From a virus, in IMG/VR virus record IMGVR_UViG_3300031951_001030, positions 1 through 26,800 of that record: a DNA stretch of 26,800 nt; one strand, given 5' to 3'. Shown piece after piece: positions 1 to 8,619 of this stretch; position 1 is the stretch's first letter, and each line of letters begins with the position of its first letter. The notes below the pieces were generated by a model. That model saw only the letters and a program-made list of their open reading frames with translations. It was not told the origin of the DNA and did no database searches. The position numbers and the translations under genes are program-made.

Positions 1-90
1 TATGAATTGGTGGCAGTTGCAAAATTAGCCAATCCAATACAACGCACTTTTGACATTAACCAGATATTTATTATTAGGTTTGATACCTAA
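1..90 (+). CDS. C-terminal end of an unidentified upstream gene (partial)
   Basis: The first reading frame is open from base 1 to the TAA at 88-90 and would encode the last 29 residues (ending ...IIRFDT) of a gene starting before the window. The other two + frames close almost at once. The stop sits inside the hairpin at 72-92, as is common when a terminator follows a gene closely. Nothing in 29 residues identifies a function. The following gene looks virion-like, so a structural protein is possible, but that is only context. The stretch is short enough to be open by chance. Confidence 0.5.
   Translation, partial: YELVAVAKLANPIQRTFDINQIFIIRFDT
65..72 (+). promoter_or_regulatory. TATTTATT box 43 bases before a start codon (candidate promoter element)
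   Basis: This 8-mer lies 43 bases before the ATG at 108. Similar boxes (TATTTATA) lie 40 and 44 bases before the starts at 15072 and 22163. Two of these three gaps are the longest in the window. It overlaps the end of the upstream frame. It resembles the reverse complement of the T4 late-promoter box TATAAATA, not the box itself, so promoter activity on this strand is only a suggestion. Confidence 0.25.
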
Positions 91-97
91 TATTTTT
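72..97 (+). terminator. Hairpin with T-run, possible intrinsic terminator
   Basis: TATTAGGT (72-79) and ACCTAATA (85-92) form a perfect 8-bp stem around a 5-base loop, followed directly by TTTTT (93-97). It covers the stop codon of the upstream frame and lies just before the ribosome binding site of the next gene. The stem is AT-rich (2 G/C pairs) and therefore weak. It may only reduce read-through or protect an mRNA end. Confidence 0.4.
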
Positions 98-107
98 GGA
101 GAATAGT

Positions 108-611
108 ATGGCAACTTTAAAAGAATTATATGACAAGTCTACCTCGGCTACAATTAGTGAAGCAAAAGCCTTGGGAACATCTGATGGAAGAAAGGGTGTA
201 AACTTTTTTGATGGAACGGGTCGTGGTCCGTGGAATCCATTATACGAAGGAACGAATGACGTATGGCAAGGTGAATTTGTTGAAAACAAAGAAGGAAAAA
301 ATGTAACTCCTGCAGCTACTAATAATAGCACATATCCACTTAGTAGATGGAAAGCCGATGCATTAAAGATTGCATTTGAAGGCAAGGGTCCAGCAAAACT
401 GTCAGCCGGGTATTTTGGAAATACACGCTTTACCGAATTTAAAGATACTGCAGGTAGATGGACACCTGACGGTTCTAAATTACACAAATATGCGCCATTA
501 AAAGGAAAACAATTTGCAGGTGGAAAGTCCGACCCAGGATTGAACGTATGGGCAAACACTAGAGTTGTGTCCAGTGCAACGAGTACGAGTGTACGTGGTT
601 CACAGGGTTAA
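108..611 (+). CDS. Unrecognised 167-aa phage protein, probably virion-associated
   Basis: I do not recognise this protein. The start is the ATG at 108, with GGAG at 98-101 six bases upstream; the frame extends back to a TTG at 96, but that overlaps the ribosome binding site. The product (MATLKELYDKS...) is soluble-looking with no signal peptide or membrane segment. It is rich in Gly, Thr, Asn and aromatic residues, with a short N-terminal helix (residues 1-22) followed by loop- and beta-rich sequence such as FFDGTGRGPWNPLY and a Ser/Thr-rich tail (VVSSATSTSVRGSQG). That composition suits a small structural or head-decoration protein, but no motif proves it. It ends 20 bases before a nuclease gene and is probably co-transcribed with it. 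Confidence 0.7.
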   Translation: MATLKELYDKSTSATISEAKALGTSDGRKGVNFFDGTGRGPWNPLYEGTNDVWQGEFVENKEGKNVTPAATNNSTYPLSRWKADALKIAFEGKGPAKLSAGYFGNTRFTEFKDTAGRWTPDGSKLHKYAPLKGKQFAGGKSDPGLNVWANTRVVSSATSTSVRGSQG

Positions 612-631
612 TTAATTTATAAAGAGGTTAT

Positions 632-991
632 ATGAAAACTCGCTCCGCAAAAAATAAAGGAAAGCGTTTACAAAACGCTCTCCGTGATTTAATACTGGAA
701 CACTTTCCGCAATTAGAACCAGATGACGTAGTTTCTACGCTGATGGGAGACTCGGGGACGGATATCAAACTAAGCCCTGCAGCACGGAAAGTGTTCCCGT
801 ATTCCCCCGAATGTAAAAATCAAGAAAAATTGAATATTTGGGCATCGTTGGAACAGGCAGAAAAAAATACTAAAGAAGGGACAGCACCCGTACTATTCTT
901 TAAAAGAAACCGTACCAAGATGTATGTGGCAATGGATGCAGAACATTTTTTTGAGTTGATAAACCGTCTCCAACAACTTGACAAAAATTAA
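632..991 (+). CDS. Small PD-(D/E)XK phage endonuclease (Holliday-junction-resolvase/VRR-like)
   Basis: A 119-aa protein with a basic N-terminus (MKTRSAKNKGKRLQNALRD) and the arrangement of a PD-(D/E)XK nuclease: an N-terminal helix with Q14, then GDSGTD with D44, then E60-C-K62 within PYSPECKNQEKLNIW, followed by a Gln/Glu-rich helix. D44, E60 and K62 would bind metal and activate water. The C-terminal part (VLFFKRNRTKMYVAM, then FFELINRL) is the beta-alpha cap I recall from small T4-like phage proteins annotated as nuclease or resolvase. The start has GAGG four bases upstream. The primase and SbcCD-like genes that follow suit a role in recombination or trimming of branched DNA. The nuclease fold is well supported by motif; the exact substrate is not. 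Confidence 0.75.
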   Translation: MKTRSAKNKGKRLQNALRDLILEHFPQLEPDDVVSTLMGDSGTDIKLSPAARKVFPYSPECKNQEKLNIWASLEQAEKNTKEGTAPVLFFKRNRTKMYVAMDAEHFFELINRLQQLDKN

Positions 992-1012
992 TGTTGTTGT
1001 TAACTTGTAAGT

Positions 1013-1915
1013 ATGATGATACTTACACTTCTCCAAGAACTATTAGGTAGTTATATTCAACAAAAGGACGAGTATTTATTTACTTGTCCTTTTTGTTCAC
1101 ATCCAAAAAAGAAATTATCAATTAATATTTTAACCAACAAATGGAAATGCTGGGTGTGCGGTAGTAAAGGTGGACATATTATTTGGTTATTAAAAAAACT
1201 AAATGTTGCCAAAGCGTTACTACAAAAATTTAAAGAAGAACTAGGTGAAGTAGAGATTCAGAAGTACAAAACTACCACAGTAGAAACAACATTACAGCTG
1301 CCATATGAATACAAACCACTGTGGAAAGTAGAAAAAAATTATTCATATTACCACGCAATTAGTTACTTAAAACAACGAGGAATTACCGCAAATGACATTC
1401 TACGATACCGTATCGGATTTTGCACAGAAGGCCCGTATGCTAATCGAATTATACTTCCTTCATATGATAGGAACCATCAGCTCAATTACTTCACCGCCCG
1501 ACTCTTCTACGACGAAGGAATGAAATATAAAAATCCACCTGTGAGTAAAAACATTATATGTTTTGAAAATATGGTGGATTGGAATGAACCAATAATTTTA
1601 TGCGAAGGGATGTTTGACGCAATCACATTGCGTAGAAATGTGATTCCATTACTTGGCAAAAATATACCAAAGGTATTAGAAAAGGCCTTGATTGAACATC
1701 ATGTTAAAGATGTTATTATTTTTCTTGACGAAGATGCACGAACCGATGCGTTAAAGTTAGAACGACGATTATTGACACATAATATAAATGTTCGTGTAGT
1801 TTTTACACAAGGTAAAGATGCAAGTGATATGGGATTTGAACAAGCGTGGGAAGAAATTTCTTATGCCAAGCAAACAAATTTTAAAGAATTTATTACGCAC
1901 GGGTTATTTAAATGA
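1013..1915 (+). CDS. DNA primase (CHC2-type zinc domain plus TOPRIM)
   Basis: A 300-aa single-chain primase. The N-terminus carries a zinc knuckle, C25-P-F-C28 and C46-W-V-C49, for template recognition. The central part (about 85-190) contains the linker and an RNA-polymerase-like basic region. A TOPRIM fold follows: the acidic E198-G motif in ILCEGMFDAIT and D239-E-D241 in IIFLDEDA, which bind catalytic Mg2+, then a GKDASDMG stretch near 265. It is shorter than bacterial DnaG (about 580 aa) and near the size of T4 gp61, with no helicase domain visible. It would make RNA primers for lagging-strand synthesis. Two ATGs are adjacent (1013 and 1016), and no good ribosome binding site precedes them. 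Its stop overlaps the next start as ATGA, so translation of the nuclease-ATPase gene is probably coupled. Confidence 0.9.
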   Translation: MMILTLLQELLGSYIQQKDEYLFTCPFCSHPKKKLSINILTNKWKCWVCGSKGGHIIWLLKKLNVAKALLQKFKEELGEVEIQKYKTTTVETTLQLPYEYKPLWKVEKNYSYYHAISYLKQRGITANDILRYRIGFCTEGPYANRIILPSYDRNHQLNYFTARLFYDEGMKYKNPPVSKNIICFENMVDWNEPIILCEGMFDAITLRRNVIPLLGKNIPKVLEKALIEHHVKDVIIFLDEDARTDALKLERRLLTHNINVRVVFTQGKDASDMGFEQAWEEISYAKQTNFKEFITHGLFK

Positions 1916-4900
1916 AAATAAATGTTCCATTTACAAAATTACGACATATTGTACATCTAGCAGATATTCATATTCGATTGTTTCGTCGTCACGAGGAATA
2001 CGAACTTGCATTCGAACGACTGTATAGTGACATTCGTTCGAAGCAACTAGAAGATTTCGTCATCGTATTAGCCGGCGACATCGTTCATGCAAAGACGGAC
2101 ATGAGTCCAGAAATGGTTGAAATTACCTCTCGTTTCTTGAAAAATATTGCAGATATTGCTCCAACGATTTTGATTGCCGGTAATCATGACTGTAATTTAG
2201 CAAATACTAATCGTATGGATGCATTGACTCCACTAGTGAATAATCTCCAGCACCCACAGTTATATTATGTTAAGGATTCTGCAATTGTAACAGTGGCCGA
2301 TACACAGTTTGCTGTCATGTCTATTTTTGACGAGCATGATACGTGGCCAGTTGCAACAGAACTAAACACTCCACATAAAATTGCATTATATCACGGACCA
2401 GTTCATGGTGCTGTGACTGATGCAAACTTTACGATTACAAACCGTCATGTAAATATTTCTACATTTGATGGATTTGATATGGTATTACTTGGAGATATTC
2501 ACAAGCCGTCGCAGGTTCTTAAAGAACGTAATCCAATTATCGTGTATCCTGGTTCACTTATTCAACAGAACCACGGCGAAACACTGGACCCACACGGGTG
2601 GTGTTTGTGGAATGTTGCGGCACGGTCATTTGAGTTTGTCCCATTAGAAAACGATTATGGATATGTAACACTTGAAGTATATAACTCACGTATTACATAC
2701 CCATCGAACATGCCTAAGAATGCTAGAGTGAGATTGTTCACGGGAGATATGGATACTACGGAAGTTAAGAAACTCATTACAACACTTCGTAATAAGTACA
2801 ACATCATCGAAATGTCGGTCAATAAGAATAGAAAGCCGTCAAACGTGAACACAAGTACAATTCAGTCACATGATATATTAGATTTAACAAACGTTTCGTT
2901 ACAGAATACGTTAATCAATGATTGGTTGGCACAGAAATATAGTACGTTGGATGATACTGTATTGAAAGCAATAGAACAAATTAATAAAGATTTGAATTCC
3001 AAAATTGTTCATGATGACCAATCCCGAAATATTCATTGGCGCCCACTACTCTTTAAGTTTTCTAACATGTTTTCATACGGGGAAGATAATGAAATTAATT
3101 TCTCTGACATGAAAGGATTGTATGGAATTTTTGCTGCAAATGCCTCTGGAAAGAGTTCTATTATGGATGCACTCATGTTTTGTTTATACGACAAGACCCC
3201 GAGAGCATTTAAGGGTGACCATATTCTAAACAATCGTAAAGATTCATTTACCTGTGAACTTGCCTTTGAAATTAATCATGAAACGTTTGGTATTAAACGC
3301 GTCGGAACTCGTAAGAAAAATGGCGATGTAAAGGTAGATGCCTCGTTCTGGAAGATATTACCCGATGGAAGTCAGCAGAATTTAAACGGAGAAGACCGTC
3401 GTGATACGAATGCTAATATTCGTTCATATGTCGGAACCTATGAAGATTTTGTCATGACTGCGTTGAGTAGTCAGAATAGTAATGCGCTCTTTATTGACAA
3501 GTCACATTCTGAACGGAAAGACCTACTCATTCAGTTTATGGGATTGAATATCTTTGATAAATTATTTGATGCTGCACATGATGAAGCAAAAGAAATCACG
3601 GGCATTCTCAAACGGTTTAAGAAGTCTGATGTAACAGACCAACTGGCGGACGTGCATCAAAATCTTGTAAAAGTCACCGATAGAATTGATGAATTTGAAT
3701 CGGGGAAGGAAACGTTTGTACAGACATTATCAGATATAGAAACCCAGTATAAGGAGAAATATGCAACCAAGCGACCGGTTCCAGAGACTTCGGGTAATTG
3801 GACTGACTTACAAAATAGATTAGTAACTACTGAAAAGAAATTAAAGACTGCTCAGGAAGATGTTGCTATTGCGGAATACGCATTAATTTCCAGTGAAACC
3901 GATTTGAAGGAAGCCACCACACATTTCAATGATTATGATATGGTTGCCTTACAAGTATCATTTGACAAGTGGAATGAGTTAAATGAGTTGTCTAAGAAGA
4001 AAAATAATAGTATTCGTGTATTGAATACTAAGATTCAAGAAAAGACATTGTTTAAGACAAAATTGGAAGCATATAAGTATAATCCAAACTGTGATGTCTG
4101 TGTAGAAAATAATCGTTCTGTTATTGAAGACGTTAAGTTGACCAACGAAGAGTTAGATAACTTGTATGCTGAACGAATTATTGAGGAAGATGCAATTCGA
4201 ACTATTGCTACGGAATGTTCGGAACATGCGTGGAATAAAGATTCTTACGAAGAAGCACTTGTTCTCAAAAAGGAATTAGTGGAACTTGGTCAAGAAGTGG
4301 AAAAATCTAAAAACGTATTAGTTACCGCAAAAAATACCTTGGAAAAGGTGGAAATTTCGTTGGGTAAGATTCATGATGAAATTTCGGTATACAAGACGAA
4401 TGAAGAAAATATTCTACACAATCAGACGGTCGAGAAAGAACTACAAGTAATACATCGTAATATTGCAGATACCAAACAAAATATTGCCAATATAGACAGA
4501 GAACTTCGTTTATTACACGGTGACCTATCTGTACTTAATGCTAAGAAGACTGAGTTAAAAAATAAATTGAAAGAGGCTGAAGAACTGGAAATTACGTATG
4601 AAGCATATAATCATTATATGCTGGCAGTTGGTCGTGACGGGGTGCCATATGATTTGATGAGTAAAGCAATACCAAATATTGAAGCAGAAATCAATAATAT
4701 CCTATCTCAGATTGTTGACTTTTCGGTGTCACTTGAGGTGGATGGAAAGAACATTAACGGAAAATTATCATATGATAACGATCGGATATGGCCACTTGAA
4801 AACAGTTCAGGTATGGAACGATTTATCACTAGTTTAGCAATCCGAGTTGCTCTACTGAACGCAAGCAATCTTCCGAAGTCCAACATGTTTATTATTGACG

Positions 4901-5076
4901 AAGGATTTGGGGTACTTGATGCCGACCATCTTCATTCTATGCAAATATTGTTTAATTTACTTAAATCTCATTTCGACACTATACTTATAGTAAGTCACTT
5001 AGATACAGCAAGAGACATGGTAGACAACCTCATAGAAATTAAAAAAGAGGATGGATATTCCAGTGTATCTATATAA
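1912..5076 (+). CDS. Fused SbcD-SbcC (gp47-gp46 / Mre11-Rad50-like) recombination nuclease-ATPase
   Basis: A 1054-aa protein joining both halves of the Mre11-Rad50 (T4 gp47-gp46) complex. Residues 1 to about 345 form a calcineurin-like nuclease with the full motif set: D18-x-H20, G55-D56, G90-N-H-D93, H161-G-P-V-H and G194-D-I-H197. Residues from about 375 are the SMC-type ATPase: Walker A A408-ANASGKS415, coiled-coil arms, a zinc hook C727-D-V-C730, a second arm, the signature S965-S-G-M, Walker B FIID996-E997 and the H-loop H1029. In T4 these are two genes that process double-strand ends for recombination-dependent replication. Here one uninterrupted frame encodes both, fixing 1:1 stoichiometry. 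The first Walker A glycine is alanine (A408). The gene overlaps the primase by ATGA. Confidence 0.95.
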   Translation: MKINVPFTKLRHIVHLADIHIRLFRRHEEYELAFERLYSDIRSKQLEDFVIVLAGDIVHAKTDMSPEMVEITSRFLKNIADIAPTILIAGNHDCNLANTNRMDALTPLVNNLQHPQLYYVKDSAIVTVADTQFAVMSIFDEHDTWPVATELNTPHKIALYHGPVHGAVTDANFTITNRHVNISTFDGFDMVLLGDIHKPSQVLKERNPIIVYPGSLIQQNHGETLDPHGWCLWNVAARSFEFVPLENDYGYVTLEVYNSRITYPSNMPKNARVRLFTGDMDTTEVKKLITTLRNKYNIIEMSVNKNRKPSNVNTSTIQSHDILDLTNVSLQNTLINDWLAQKYSTLDDTVLKAIEQINKDLNSKIVHDDQSRNIHWRPLLFKFSNMFSYGEDNEINFSDMKGLYGIFAANASGKSSIMDALMFCLYDKTPRAFKGDHILNNRKDSFTCELAFEINHETFGIKRVGTRKKNGDVKVDASFWKILPDGSQQNLNGEDRRDTNANIRSYVGTYEDFVMTALSSQNSNALFIDKSHSERKDLLIQFMGLNIFDKLFDAAHDEAKEITGILKRFKKSDVTDQLADVHQNLVKVTDRIDEFESGKETFVQTLSDIETQYKEKYATKRPVPETSGNWTDLQNRLVTTEKKLKTAQEDVAIAEYALISSETDLKEATTHFNDYDMVALQVSFDKWNELNELSKKKNNSIRVLNTKIQEKTLFKTKLEAYKYNPNCDVCVENNRSVIEDVKLTNEELDNLYAERIIEEDAIRTIATECSEHAWNKDSYEEALVLKKELVELGQEVEKSKNVLVTAKNTLEKVEISLGKIHDEISVYKTNEENILHNQTVEKELQVIHRNIADTKQNIANIDRELRLLHGDLSVLNAKKTELKNKLKEAEELEITYEAYNHYMLAVGRDGVPYDLMSKAIPNIEAEINNILSQIVDFSVSLEVDGKNINGKLSYDNDRIWPLENSSGMERFITSLAIRVALLNASNLPKSNMFIIDEGFGVLDADHLHSMQILFNLLKSHFDTILIVSHLDTARDMVDNLIEIKKEDGYSSVSI

Positions 5077-5088
5077 ATGGGATACTGA

Positions 5089-7608
5089 ATGCCAAGAACC
5101 AGAAAGTCCACATTAGCTTTAAATCTTCATAAATACGATGTATTAATTGAAGACCAAGGTACACGTTCCGACTACTTTAAAATTAGCCAATTTGACGGTT
5201 ATTTTTACGGTGGTCGAAACGCGTTTCTTATTGCCGGTGCTGGAATATTAAAACCTAACTCAAAAATATTAGTAGAAATCTTGAATAAAGATGGGACATC
5301 GGTGTATAGTGCACCGGTGTCGAATTTTATTGAAGGTAACTCTAGATTGGTACAAATTGAAGTATATAGTGATACGCCTATTGGACCGGGTAAGGTCGTA
5401 ATACTGGGATGTGCAGAGTTTTACAAAAACGGAACACCGATACCACCAGAGTGGCGTGACAAATTTAATGTGAGATGGACTACCGATGTAATCATTTCAC
5501 CACGAATTGAAAACAAAACTCCTATTCGATTTGCAAAACCACCGCAACTAGTCGTAGAGGAAAAATTCTACCTAGAACCCAGTTATTCTGCGTTTATACA
5601 ACGATTACAAGAACCGTTGGATATTAAATTTGACCCCACATATCTAAATGTGTTTCCAAACGGGTATCTATTAGAAATAACTGGTCCTACCACTGCATCA
5701 AAATTTTCGTCGGAATTTTTAAACGGTAGAATTACTGGGTCACTGTCCTACTCAGCACCCGGAGTTTCTCAAAATTTAAATGTATCGTTACCTATAACGA
5801 AAATTTTCAATAGTAAACTTGCAGAAAGTAATGGTTCTCTATTATATACCGATAACAATACCTTAATACTGAATGGATTTTTTAGTAGTAGTACACTTTA
5901 CACTACGAATCTTGATAAACTTGGTAATGTAACGGTAAGCGGCTCGTTGTCGTTGGAGTACGATAGGTTAGAGGTAGCTAATACGATTTATGATGTATCT
6001 TACGCAAAAATTCGTATTGTAAATCTAAGTACATTGTCCGGTGAAATTCATAAAATTAGAATTTCGTATAAACCTGCCGCAGAACCTGGTGAATATGTTG
6101 TATTAGGCGATATCACCACGGATGTGGCAGAATTATTTGCAGTAGATAGTTCCAGTACAGTTTTACCAACCGGTATATTTAATAGAAATTTACTTGTTGA
6201 TGACTATTGGTATACTGCCACAATGTCATTGCAAAAAAATCAAATAGAACCAACCTTACCAACATACTATAATTCATCTTCATTAATAACTACGAAAATT
6301 ACGTCTTCGCAAGTAGACTTACTGGACGCAATAAATGTAACTCCGCGGATTGTTGGTAGTTCGTATGTAAATAATGTGTCATACTTTATTGGTAATAGGT
6401 CTACAAATAGTCTTAGACTATTTCCGAACAGTGAATATACATTAACGTTTGATGCAATTGCCAATAAGTACTCGGGCTCAACGGAGTTAGCACAGTCTGA
6501 TTATTCTATGGAAGTGTATTTAATCACTCAAGAAACGAGTGGTTCTAGAATACTTACACCCGATGCTCGTGGACAGTTAATTGGAACATTAACACCAAAT
6601 GCAACGTTCAAAAAACAAAATTTTGAAAATACCCAGTTTAATTTTATACCAAACATTAAAGATGCAAGTATAGTAGGTATACGATTCGTAGTGTATGGGG
6701 GCTGGTGGAGTATTTCAAATATTTCCGTAAAAACTGCAACTGAAGACTTCTTTAGTCCCGATGAAGTGGATACACTACTTCAAAACTTAAATTATCGAAA
6801 TAAAGTTTTGACGTTCAAGGCAGATTATTTAGATATTAACAATAATTCTATTGGTATATCGACGTTATCCACTCCAACCTATTTCGTTGGTTCAAAAACC
6901 ACACCGTTTGATAGTAGTTCGGTTGCTTCATCAAGTTATGCATTTACTGCATCGTATGCATTAAATGGTGGAAGTGGGGCTGGATTTCCGTTTACTGGAA
7001 GTGCTGTTATTACCGGCAGTCTTAATATAACGGGCTCATTTGCATTTACTGAAGGTGGTACCTATATCACCGGCTCTGCATCGTTGGCCGATATTGATGG
7101 TGCTGCATTTGCTTTGTCATCGCAATATTTAGTCCTTTCGCAAAGTAGTAATCTCACCAATGAAAGAGTTTTATCGTTATCAAGTAGATTTTCTGCAAGC
7201 GATGGCGGGGCAAATAATAATTATACAGTAGATTTATCCAATAATATGAGAACGTCTACGGTTGGAATAATTATAGATGGTGGTGGCTCCGCAATAACCA
7301 CCGGAGAAAAAGCAGAAATATTAATTCCATTTAGTGGTAGTATACAATCATGGGCGTTACTTGCAGATAGGTCGGGAAGTATTACAGTTGATATTTGGAA
7401 AAGTACATATGCAACATATCCACCAACGGCATCCAATAGTATTGTAGCATCAGAAAAACCATTTATATCTGCAAGTGTGAAAAATACATCATCGTCATTA
7501 GCAGGATGGACTGCCTCTATAAATAAAAATGATACATTAAAATTTTATGTGTCGGCAAGTAGTACTATACAACGTGTGAATTTAACTTTAGAACTTCTAC
7601 GATTATGA
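5089..7608 (+). CDS. Large tail-fibre/baseplate-attached adhesin (839 aa)
   Basis: An 839-aa beta-rich structural protein opening the fibre block. Residues 1-170 form an N-terminal domain (DVLIEDQG..., then EWRDKFNVRWTTDVIISPRI near 120-140) that I associate with baseplate-proximal fibre proteins of environmental phages, probably the attachment end. The middle (about 170-560) is Ser/Thr/Asn-rich beta domains. Residues about 605-634 carry the SSYAFTASYALNGG module, and about 637-665 repeat ITGSLNITGS-type strands typical of fibre shafts. The C-terminal 140 residues (from about 700: VGIIIDGGGSAITTGEKAE...) form a domain I recognise as a recurrent phage fibre tip, likely a jelly roll contacting the receptor. 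A short GGGA lies upstream of the ATG. Its stop overlaps the next gene by ATGA. Confidence 0.8.
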   Translation: MPRTRKSTLALNLHKYDVLIEDQGTRSDYFKISQFDGYFYGGRNAFLIAGAGILKPNSKILVEILNKDGTSVYSAPVSNFIEGNSRLVQIEVYSDTPIGPGKVVILGCAEFYKNGTPIPPEWRDKFNVRWTTDVIISPRIENKTPIRFAKPPQLVVEEKFYLEPSYSAFIQRLQEPLDIKFDPTYLNVFPNGYLLEITGPTTASKFSSEFLNGRITGSLSYSAPGVSQNLNVSLPITKIFNSKLAESNGSLLYTDNNTLILNGFFSSSTLYTTNLDKLGNVTVSGSLSLEYDRLEVANTIYDVSYAKIRIVNLSTLSGEIHKIRISYKPAAEPGEYVVLGDITTDVAELFAVDSSSTVLPTGIFNRNLLVDDYWYTATMSLQKNQIEPTLPTYYNSSSLITTKITSSQVDLLDAINVTPRIVGSSYVNNVSYFIGNRSTNSLRLFPNSEYTLTFDAIANKYSGSTELAQSDYSMEVYLITQETSGSRILTPDARGQLIGTLTPNATFKKQNFENTQFNFIPNIKDASIVGIRFVVYGGWWSISNISVKTATEDFFSPDEVDTLLQNLNYRNKVLTFKADYLDINNNSIGISTLSTPTYFVGSKTTPFDSSSVASSSYAFTASYALNGGSGAGFPFTGSAVITGSLNITGSFAFTEGGTYITGSASLADIDGAAFALSSQYLVLSQSSNLTNERVLSLSSRFSASDGGANNNYTVDLSNNMRTSTVGIIIDGGGSAITTGEKAEILIPFSGSIQSWALLADRSGSITVDIWKSTYATYPPTASNSIVASEKPFISASVKNTSSSLAGWTASINKNDTLKFYVSASSTIQRVNLTLELLRL
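6906..6980 (+). repeat. SYAxTASYALNGG module in the 839-aa fibre
   Basis: A Ser/Ala/Tyr module (SSSYAFTASYALNGG) that recurs several times in the separate 941-aa fibre gene about 3.4 kb downstream. It ends in a glycine-rich hinge. Such modules probably form the trimeric coiled or spiral shaft leading to the next domain. Shared modules between neighbouring fibre genes give homology for domain exchange. Confidence 0.6.
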
Positions 7609-8600
7609 TAATATACGAACAAAATTTTTTTGGTTTGACTACTTCCAATATAGCATCAAATTTTAAACTAACTTACAATGTGCAAGGCGTGGGTGCCATC
7701 TATTCTAGATGGCCATCTAATACGTCTGGGGCAAATATGTATAATTCGTACCTACTTGCAGGTGTAACGGGTTCAAATCCAATATACTGTGGCATGGCAG
7801 TTCGCCAAACTGGAGGAACTTTTCTACTACTTATTAGACAGAATGGTACAACTCACGTTGACCTCGTATCAAGCAATGGACTAATTACGGTGCGTAGAGG
7901 TGGCAGTACTACATTAGCAACATACACCATACCAAATTATGTGTCTAACAATTGGTATTATTATGAATTTGGCGCAGTTATAGATGATATTTCCGGAAGT
8001 GTGCACGTAAGACTTAATGCACAAACGGTAATTAGTGCATCTGGACTAGATACGCGAAATGGTGTATTGGCATATGCTGATGAAGTGAGAGTTGATCAAC
8101 AGAGCGACTTTACATATATAACGGATTGGTACATAACAAACACACAAGGAAGTAATCCTGCAACCAACGGATTTTTAGGCGATATACGAATATTTTCAAC
8201 GACACCAACCGCATCAGGTGATACGATAAATTTCACACCGCTGTCTAGCTCAAATGCATTAATGGTAGATGATGGAAACTCCCCCGATAACGATGTCACG
8301 TTTGTATCGGCATCGCTTCCAAATAGTATGGACCTATACAAAACGGTGGAATATACCGGGTCAGTTACACAAATATATGGGTTAGGAGTTAAAGCACTTG
8401 CACGAAAGACGGAACCAGGTTCACGCGCTATGCAGATAGCAATTAAAAGTGGCAGTACGTTTGCATACTCCCCAAGCGAATCAATATTGGACAGTTATCG
8501 ATATCATGCAGGAATATTCGAAACAAATCCAAATACGGGGACACCATGGTCTTCGTTGTCTGATGTAAATAATACACAAATTGGTTTTACAATTTTATAA
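7605..8600 (+). CDS. LamG/concanavalin-like fibre or adhesin protein, paralogue A (331 aa)
   Basis: A 331-aa beta-sandwich protein whose start overlaps the preceding stop (ATGA). The N-terminal half (MIIYEQNFFGLTTSNI..., VDLVSSNGLITVRRGGS, NNWYYYEFGAVIDDISGSVHVRLNAQTV) has the strand pattern of concanavalin/LamG carbohydrate-binding folds. The second half (from about 200, IRIFSTTPTASGDTINFTPL) runs to a C-terminal NPNTG motif and IGFTIL. The next gene has the same architecture with low identity, so the two are tandem paralogues. The likely role is a short fibre or receptor-binding protein. No catalytic motif is visible. Confidence is high for a virion adhesin and lower for the exact fold. Confidence 0.75.
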   Translation: MIIYEQNFFGLTTSNIASNFKLTYNVQGVGAIYSRWPSNTSGANMYNSYLLAGVTGSNPIYCGMAVRQTGGTFLLLIRQNGTTHVDLVSSNGLITVRRGGSTTLATYTIPNYVSNNWYYYEFGAVIDDISGSVHVRLNAQTVISASGLDTRNGVLAYADEVRVDQQSDFTYITDWYITNTQGSNPATNGFLGDIRIFSTTPTASGDTINFTPLSSSNALMVDDGNSPDNDVTFVSASLPNSMDLYKTVEYTGSVTQIYGLGVKALARKTEPGSRAMQIAIKSGSTFAYSPSESILDSYRYHAGIFETNPNTGTPWSSLSDVNNTQIGFTIL

Positions 8601-8619
8601 TTTTTATTGGAATAGTATT

